Below are positions 57,022-64,000 of a DNA stretch of 64,000 nucleotides, piece by piece. Numbering within the stretch: the first letter of the stretch is position 1; the number at the start of each line of letters is the position of its first letter. The stretch is from Adiantum capillus-veneris (lineage: Eukaryota; Streptophyta; Polypodiopsida; Polypodiales; Pteridaceae), in contig CM043960.1 in NCBI GenBank assembly GCA_014529385.2, forward strand, positions 71,682,910-71,746,909, read 5' to 3'. Below the pieces are notes generated by a model. That model ran no database searches and was not told the origin of the DNA. It saw only the letters and a program-made list of their open reading frames with translations. A program made the translations under genes and the position numbers.

Positions 57022-57840
57022 TTGAATGCCAAGTGCGCTCATCTGATCGGCATTCCCCATGAGGCCTTGGTGGAAGATGCAAGGGTTGGAGCAGGCTCTT
57101 TTGGTGTATGCACATTATATACCATTAAAGGCATTTCTTTCTTTCCAAAGAACATTCCATATGTAGGAGAATGCTACAAGGGAGGGAGTAAGGCAAATTT
57201 GATAGCTTGCTTTCAGACAAAGCAAGGAATGCAAACACTTCACCCCTCCATTGTATGATGCATTGGCTTTACCACCGAGGCTCCCTGGACCTTGGTGGAC
57301 GTGATGTGCCACCTTCCATTCCGTCACGGAACGTTTAGACGCTACATGCACATGCTACAATATGGCTGGAGGTCTCTTTCACTAGTAAATCAGCACTTAC
57401 AAGAGATAGAGACTGCACGGATCAAAGCAGTGATTGAGCAGATGCCAGCAATCTTGCACATTTTAATTGATGGCGTTGCGGCTGCTCACTCAGCTGGTAT
57501 AGTGCACAACGACCTGCTACCTTCCAGCATAATGTTAGATTTTACTCGCGCAAATAAACCCGCATCGACATCATTGATTGAGCATGATGCTTAACACGCC
57601 AGCCAAGCGCATATTGAATAATTATTGACATGCACTTGGCTTATGGACGTGTTGATGGACTTTTGGAGTGTAGCTAGGAAAGTCTATTTCCCAGAAGAAG
57701 TATTTTACCACCCCCATCAAGATGTCATGAGGGTTATTCAGATAAAAAAGTGATTGTTGGATGAAGTTAAGAGAGCGGGAAGCTAGAAGAAACGCATCAG
57801 ATGTTTTGATCTTTTTCAAAGAGCATCTAAAGACAGACTC
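57022..57840 (+). pseudogene. Kinase-like pseudogene with HND catalytic loop
   Basis: DARVGAGSFGVCTLY at about 57077-57120 is a glycine-rich loop (GxGSFG). After a stop at 57256 the frame continues to a C-lobe with ILIDGVAAAHSAGIVHNDLL; HND at 57505-57513 stands for HRD, followed by LPSSIMLDF in place of the K-x-x-N-I-L-L segment. Decay increases past 57594 (MDFWSVARKVYFPEEV may match the later lobe). No clear DFG. Shares the HND change with the locus at 16.6-19.0 kb. Confidence 0.6.
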
Positions 57841-58204
57841 TAATCTTGTCCAGTGACCGCTTATTGTTGGACTTGCACCGTCTTTTTACCCGGCTTGAAC
57901 ATTTTGTACTTCGTATTTTGTCTTGTTTTCTAGGTATTTTATTTGCATTGAAGTCTATTTTATATGTTTGGGGTAGTTCACCATTGAGTCATTTGAAGCA
58001 TATTTGAATATGTATGTCTTTAGTCAATTGTCTTGTGGTTCAATTGGATCAGTTGTGATTTTGTTTTTTGCATCAATTGCAAAATATTTGGCTGAACTAA
58101 GATATGCCAATTGTGGTATCTTTGAGACTGTTGAATCGTGAGAATAAATTTTTGTCAAAGATATTGAATATTGTCTATTTTTCCATTGCAGTTTTAAGAT
58201 ACTA

Positions 58205-59222
58205 TGGCTGATGAAGAATAAGCTTGTGGTACCTAAACGATGTCAGATGATCAACAGCAAGTGGTTGTTAATGCGTTTCAACGCATGAAAACTCTAGCGC
58301 ATGGTATGTCGGCACAAACAAGCAATGTGCACTGCTCAACGACTATCAAAATGGGCAAATCCAAACCATTCACAATGGAAAGATATCAATAAATAAATGA
58401 TCAAGGATATGATTAAAACAATATGGCCATGTGAGGATGTGGAGATAAAGAAAGGACGGTGGAAAATATCGAAGTGCCTTCATCAAGAGATCAAAGATAA
58501 CGCTGAGAGGATTTACTTGGACGTTTTTGGCCATCCATTGCACAATGCAGATTGTGTGTTATATTTTGCAAAAATTTTGAATGTACATTTTGTGCAGCAA
58601 TGACCAGTAGACTTTTTCTCAAAGGAGACAACTGTAGCCACCCATGATATTAGGGAGAGTTGTGTCACATTCACACGGGATGAGTTGTCATTGATAGTTG
58701 AAGGAGCCGACATACAATTAAAAAAGGAGAAAGATATTTTAACGACACAATTGGAAGAGAAAGATGCAAAAATAACACCACTATTTGTAGCAACCCAAAC
58801 ACCCCAAGCATCCCAGGTCCGAATGGAGAAAAGTATTCATCACTTAAGCCAGGATGTTCAGAATTTGACACAGCAAGTGAATCTTCTGCCTGTACAAGGG
58901 ACACACATCAGTCACTTCGTCCTGCATCTAGAGTTGGTTCGCACGTCAACAATCGGATGCATCTTCATCTTCCCAGTGTCCAGTTTGCTACAAGAGTTTT
59001 GATGGATGGAATGGATTCTATACATTGGCATGTGGTCATTATTATAACCTCGTGTGTTGAATTCGTTTAATGCAAAATAGTAGCCAATGTGCAATATGTT
59101 CACAAGATATTCCACACGGAATATATTATATGTTTGGCATGGCAAATGAGTATAAGTTCAAGCAAGTACCCCAAGACACCCCTAGCACAATCAGAAATCT
59201 ATTTGGTAAAACGAAGATGTAG
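58205..59222 (+). pseudogene. Coiled-coil plus RING-finger-like protein, broken
   Basis: One frame runs 58397-59002 with a single stop at 58602: MIKDMIKTIWPCEDVEIKKG and ERIYLDVFGHPLHNADCVLY, then a heptad-like coiled coil (LKKEKDILTTQLEEKDAKI, LSQDVQNLTQQVNLL). After a frameshift near 58950 comes a RING-type zinc site: CPVC at 58977-58988, CGH at 59031-59039, Cys at 59055, stop TGA 59058-59060, CAIC at 59088-59099, and an end at 59222. Spacing C-x2-C-x14-C-x-H-x2-N-x2-C-x10-C-x2-C matches RING except for one Asn. RING proteins are usually ubiquitin ligases. Two stops and a shift argue against function. Confidence 0.6.
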
Positions 59223-59639
59223 TTTATGAGCATAACAATTGAGATCAACAGATTATGTATAATCACTACTATGAAGCATTGTATATGATCAAAACATGTT
59301 GAATACAAGCTCTTTCATAACGGTTTTGGACACAATCTTCATTCTACTCTCAAACTATATTGAATCTGTGAAGTTGTTATCTTGTTTTGAAACTGAGTGT
59401 TGTGGGTCTTCTTGTAATTCAACTTTCATATCTATTATTAGCTTCTCTTCTATTTCGTCTATAGTGCATTGAGATACGCCGATGTTGAACTCTTATTCGT
59501 CTTAGTTTTGACAATCATACACCAGAATGGCATTTCCTCCTCGTAGCTATCACTTTCAATGTGATGCAATATCTTTTCATTCCAAAACATATACACTAGC
59601 GTTTCTGCTCTATCTGCTAATAATTTGTGCAAATAGTGC

Positions 59640-60130
59640 TATGAACATTCTTGTACATACTTTAGTTTCTCTCTGAACTTGAGTTTGTTGCACATTGCGA
59701 TAGTAGTTTCATTGCAAGGAGTCGTAAGGTCGAGTAATGCTCTCCACCATTCATCATCCACCACTTCCATGCAGGTTTCTCTTTTTCCATTGATTGTACA
59801 AAATCATTCGTAAAAGGACCTTCTTTTAGTCTAAATGCACTCATTTCTTTGATACAATCAATTCGATCCTGAACATTGGAGTAGAACGTGTTGACCATGT
59901 GATAGCAATCACTGACCACCTCTGTATTGGACATCATCTAAATTCCAATACTCCGGATTGAGCTTGTAAGCCACACTATGGAGTGGATTATGAGCGCTCT
60001 TCCACCTTGCATGAAGATACTTGGCCAAAATTCTTCGTTGTTTGACAGAGAATGATAATCGCCACTCATTCTCTACTACAGACTCTTTTAGCTCCTCAGG
60101 ACTTTCAAGACTTTCATTAGGAAGTGAATG
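59640..60130 (-). pseudogene. hAT transposase C-terminal fragment (H2), minus strand
   Basis: Read downward: SVVENEWRLSFS and HNPLHSVAYKLNPEYWN, then (59937-59662) KPAWKWWMMNGG and TLRLLAMKLLSQCATNSSSER, the hAT dimerisation motif. It is unlike H1 in sequence (H1 has LQHIAVRVLSIAASSGSCER), so it is a different hAT family. The upstream catalytic part is absent beyond 60130. Confidence 0.85.
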
Positions 60131-60299
60131 GGGTATAGGAGAGCCTCTTTATTTGGCAGTTTAAGGAAATGCTCAAGGCTTAAGCCAAGTTTGACCAAGC
60201 CTAAAAGAGAGGGCAAAAAGGCCTATGCTGAGATTTTCAAAAATACCATTTGTATGTTTTGTATTTGAAAATAGGCTATTTTAACCCAAAAGAGAAGTG

Positions 60300-60943
60300 G
60301 ATAACTAAATTTTAAAATGTCGTTTTTCCATCTCTCTCCTCTCTCTCTAACATATAAAACACTCTCTCTCACTTAGTTCTCATTTAAAGAAGCACTTTTC
60401 AGCACCCCCTGCCAAAAAAGCAGAATTTGCATATTCTCTCACTACATTCTTTCTCTAAAATGTGAGCCAACTCTTTCTCTTTCCCCCCTTTCCTCTCTTG
60501 TCACTTCCATCTCCCAATTACTACGAGGACATTCTATGTTGCCTACTGACAGAAAGTGTCGATCCTCCAAGGTTGCATATCTACTCTCTCTCCCACTCTC
60601 TTCCTTTGATGTCTTTCTCTCTCTCCCTTTCCCACTCCCTCCCTCCATCTCTCCCTCCCTCTCTCTCTCTCTCATGCCTTTTCCACTCTAGCTCTAGGTG
60701 AGAGCAATGAAAAACTCCATTACCTCTATGTGCAGCAGCATTCTCTCTCTAAAGCTATCATGATCAACAATTTGAATTCAAAGGAGATTGAGCTACACTC
60801 CCTCTATTTCTTCCCTCCACAACATAATCCGTTTCTACTATCTCTGAGTACTCTCCACTTTTTTCTTCCATAGCTAGATTTTCCTCCTTGCAACAATCAT
60901 CATTACACATTCTCTCTCTAATTTGCTTGATTAGCTAACAAAC
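60300..60943 (+). promoter_or_regulatory. TATA box and CT-rich leader
   Basis: TATAAA at 60353-60358, followed by long CT-rich stretches (60461-60680), looks like a plant promoter with a pyrimidine-rich 5' leader for the frame starting at 60944. Inferred from composition and position only. Confidence 0.4.
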
Positions 60944-61762
60944 ATGTCATTCAATCCCCCTTCACTGCAAGACATTACTAATAGGCCAAGACGATATCAT
61001 TTAAACGCTGATTTGGAGCAAGAGTACGCTATTGTGCAACTTGGTACATCAAATCCTAATTCTACAGATCAGCCTACAAAGCATTAGGTGCAAGCCAATC
61101 AACTTATGGGTTGATGTCCACATTTACCATGGTGATCCAATGACCAATGCACACTACTCTTTTGTAATGTCACTAAGCTTATGCATTCTATTGAAGATGG
61201 AAGAGATGGACTGTTTGGTTACTGGTGGAGATTGTATTTAGCTTTTGTCAATGAAAGGGAAGCAATTAAACATCTCTTTACATATTCATCATTGCAAGAG
61301 AAGTTTGCGAAAGATCTACAACAAGTTAGAGAGGAAACCAACAAGAAGACGAAGCAATTGAACGATGAGATGGAGAATCTCAATAAAAAATTACAACAAC
61401 AAAAAGAATAGAAAGAGCGTCGACTATACAATTATGTTCAACTAAAGCACACTTGACGGAATATGCATCGACAAATCGATCATCTCACACACGTTCCCCT
61501 GGGCTACCACATTTGTAAGTGCAAGAGACAAGCGATGTCCTTGCTATCCTCAAGTGGTGGAGCTCGAAAGAAACGTGTCGGTAAGAATAGTCAACGGCTC
61601 GAAAGGGTAAGCGTTACGTTGATGAGGAGGGCCCTGGCGGGTGTCGATGTCAAGCTAAATGCCAATGAGAAGGAAAACATGTGTTTAGGTGTTCAATCAG
61701 AGAAGAACATTTGGTGGTTGGCAGCTTTTCATCTCCCACATGAGACACATGAGGCCCTATAA
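60944..61762 (+). pseudogene. Unrecognised coiled-coil protein, broken
   Basis: ATG 60944 opens MSFNPPSLQDITNRP and stops after 48 codons at 61085-61087. Further on 61181-61411 reads GYWWRLYLAFVNEREAIKHL and a clear coiled coil (LQQVREETNKKTKQLNDEME). A basic segment with GGARKKRVGK follows at 61463-61762. Introns or frameshifts must separate the pieces. No family recognised. Confidence 0.4.
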
Positions 61763-61963
61763 TTGTATTTCAATCACACCACAATCGTTGACGTCATTCG
61801 GCAACAACAAGAAGGACATAGATTCCATGTTTCAGGTCTTGGAACGTTCAAAGTTGAGTGGCATTTGGCAGGAGACTTGAAAACACTCAAGTGTATGTTA
61901 GGGTGCAATCAAGGTGCAATGACCCTCTTTCCATGAATTTATTGTTGCCACATAAAAGTCTCA

Positions 61964-62403
61964 ATGGGAACTGAGGGCAAGGGTGCAAAGGCCAGCATGT
62001 CAAAAGGTGGTAAGGGTAAGGGTGACAAAGTTACAATCAACTCTGTGAAAGGTGTATCCACTACACAAACAGTGGGTAAATCACTACAACAATGGTTTCA
62101 AGGTAGGGCCTTAGTTGTGACTAGCAAGTCTCCCCTAATCAAAACATGGACGATTCGAATTGGGATCCTATTGTTCCAATACCACTGATAAATGTGCATG
62201 TGTGTACCCGTCGTTCCCGTCTACGAATTCTTGACAAGTTGCTTATGCTGCATATTAATTACGTTTGGAATATGGAGCCTGCAAAAAGAAGAGAAGAGTG
62301 TATACAAGAACTTGAATCTATTCTATCGAGCATTGGTCTACATGGGGTGCAATTGAGCTGTCAAAGGACAAGAAGGTGTCTAAAAGTACATAGGATCCCC
62401 TAA
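61964..62403 (+). pseudogene. Unrecognised lysine/glycine-rich frame
   Basis: 61964-62188 has a GKGAKASMSKGGKGKGDK segment; 62146-62403 reads MDDSNWDPIVPIPL and RREECIQELESILSSIGLHG. Protein-like composition; function unknown. May be exons of the same decayed gene as the frames at 60944 and 62483. Confidence 0.35.
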
Positions 62404-62482
62404 TAAAGTATGTATGGGTGGTAGTAAAGTTAGGCATTTGCTTTCAAACTATTCTGACTCCCAGAGTCCCAATGAGTTTTAG

Positions 62483-63185
62483 TTGTTGAAAAAGGTGTGT
62501 GACATTACCACCTACAAAGATAATGGAGCAGCCCTAGGAATTAAGCGTGCTCGTGTGTGGCACTCTACTGACGATATTTTTCGCCTTCTCGGAAAGGCAA
62601 AGCTAACCGATGATGAGATATCCACCTTAAAGTTTGTAATCAATAGTTCACACCACAAATGGTGGATGCTTGGGGGGAGACACACACAACACATGACATG
62701 GTGTGTTGAACAATTGATTTTTGCAGTCAAAATCCATCTGTGTACAAACTAAATTTGATTTTTTTTTCCAGCACATTCTTTTTGCACATAATGCATTTTT
62801 TCTCAACACCTACGGTTCATTAGGCATCTGGAGCAGCCAAGGAATGGAGAGCTCACACTATCAAACAAAAGCAGTGTATTTTAAAAACACACGACATGGA
62901 GGTGGTAGGAAAAAGAGCAATGCCCTTCACGAGATGTTCAATTGGTTCTACAAAGTTTTAGCAGGGAGAGAGAGAAAAAAGACTAGAGAACGAAGAAGTT
63001 TGAAATGTAGAATAGGGAAAGTGGTTAGCTTGAGGCAATCACAATCATATCATGCTTCGATGCAAAAGATTGATACAGATGCTGGTTGGAGACAAGGCGG
63101 CGTGATGGAAGATGTTGGGTGGAAATTTAAAAAAATTGTGACACTAACCATTTCTATTGTAAACATGCATTGTCATGCAAAGTGA
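62483..63185 (+). pseudogene. Unrecognised frames, possible exons
   Basis: 62483-62752 contains KRARVWHSTDDIFRLLGKAK and DEISTLKFVINSSHHKWW. 62883-63181 is basic (GGRKKSNALHEMFNWFYKVL). No match to a family I know. The two share the strand and lie in tandem with the pieces upstream. Confidence 0.35.
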
Positions 63186-63389
63186 TTTGTTAAGGCCACA
63201 ATCATTAGTCCCATGGGTCAAATTTAGTCTATTTTGGAGTCTTTTTTATGATTTTAAGTGATTTTATTGAGCTTTTAAAGCTTTAAGTACTATATAAGTC
63301 AAAACTCACAACTTAAAGTTCATTTTTTGTTTGCACATTGTAGAAGATCCTCTCGAGCCCAAACGTACACACTCATATCTTGCACAATA

Positions 63390-63950
63390 TGGACGATACA
63401 CAAGAGCACACCACTACGCACAACAATGTTACCACCACCACTGACACCAGTGAAAATCCGCAGCCAACATCTCATATAGAATCCATCGCTTCAAATCCAC
63501 ATAATCAACCACAAGTATATAACCCATATAGAATCCATCGCTTTAAATCCACATAATCAACCACAAGTGTATAACCCAACACAACAACCCGCTCCAAACA
63601 CTCAACCGCTCCCCCAACCTTTGAATCTAGAGGATCAAAACACCATGCGGCAGATTTTTGGTTATCTCCAGCCACTACGTCATGCAAATCGCACACCTCT
63701 GCTGGATCTCCCACATATCGCATCTCTAAACATATCCACACAAGAAACAAGAGCAAGTGAAGAGAAATGCCGGGGTTCATTGCCACATGAGGAGCCCTCA
63801 CCTGTCTTCACAGGACCTGGAGCTCAAGCAAGGGAGGCACCTGGAGCTCAAGCAATGGCTGGACCTGAGCTTAAGCAACCGCGACAACTACACCACAAAA
63901 TTCCCCCCATGGATCAAACAAAGGGTGATCAAAGTAATACCGTGTGATCC
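63390..63950 (+). pseudogene. Proline/glutamine-rich frame broken by a 52-bp duplication
   Basis: ATG 63390 gives MDDTQEHTTTHNN and HIESIASNPHNQPQVYNP, then shifts frame because the 52-bp block at 63473-63524 is repeated at 63525-63576. The other frame continues TQQPAPNTQPLPQPLNLEDQ and LQPLRHANRTPLLDLPH to 63947. A low-complexity N-terminal region; identity unknown. Confidence 0.45.
63473..63576. repeat. 52-bp tandem duplication
   Basis: CATATAGAATCCATCGCTT starts both copies (63473 and 63525); they differ at two or three sites. 52 is not a multiple of three, so the duplication breaks the reading frame. Confidence 0.92.
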
Positions 63951-64000
63951 TATTTCAGAAGCATGAGAGAGATGCCAAGAGGAGGAAGAGAATGAGAGAG

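Noticed and set aside
59620-60130. H2 as part of the H1 transposon
   Set aside because: The dimerisation motif differs in sequence, the strand is opposite, and it lies 24 kb outside the H1 terminus.
1-64000. CRISPR array, bacterial operon, rRNA or tRNA genes
   Set aside because: No evenly spaced repeat-spacer array, no ribosomal RNA sequence and no tRNA cloverleaf seen; the tRNA-Met matches are only 12-base primer sites next to LTRs.

Overview
The window is nuclear DNA from a land plant with a large, repeat-rich genome. Evidence: plant-type L1 LINEs (RRM-like/DUF4283 ORF1 plus zinc knuckle, then endonuclease-RT), a Ty3/gypsy element with two RNase H domains (Tat type), hAT transposases, LTR elements primed by initiator tRNA-Met, TATA/CT-rich promoters, and one exon of a RAN1/HMA5-like copper P-type ATPase. 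I cannot name the species. A fern or another large-genome lineage would fit, but that is a guess. Almost everything is transposon-derived and most copies are broken.

Layout, left to right. (1) 551-35585 is a nest. A LINE (LINE-A) is split at 1944/35224 by a hAT transposon (H1, 1953-35215). H1's transposase gene is cut by two copies of a non-autonomous LTR family W (W1 3313-9508, plus; W2 10111-15037, minus), and W2 carries a GC-rich MITE (M1). Downstream of the transposase lies an antisense kinase-like pseudogene (16.6-19.0 kb). Then comes a solo LTR of family X (X3, 19212-32772) that hosts an X element (X1, 19393-31676), which in turn hosts a Tat gypsy element (T1, 22546-30435). A second X solo LTR (X4, 33447-34606) follows. 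Target-site duplications support most layers. (2) 35586-38266 holds a minus-strand LINE tail (LINE-C) with a second MITE copy (M2), then microsatellites. (3) 38267-52004 is LINE-B. It is interrupted in its endonuclease by an unassigned insert, a GTAC-rich hAT-type MITE (Y) with an 8-bp duplication, and inside that a full X element (X2, 42308-48550). (4) 52093-52506 (minus) is the first exon of the copper-ATPase gene. LINE-B sits in the (TG)n(AG)n tract of its first intron. (5) 52.5-64 kb is less dense. It has a promoter-like block, a second kinase-like pseudogene, a coiled-coil plus RING locus, a hAT tail, and several unrecognised broken reading frames.

The only part that looks like an ordinary host gene is the copper-ATPase exon. 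Its remaining exons are not visible, so either intron 1 exceeds 52 kb or the gene is truncated. The most unusual items are the deep nest with readable order of events, two kinase-like loci that both carry HND where kinases have HRD, the W and X non-autonomous families with odd LTR repeat architecture, and the two hAT-type MITE families.
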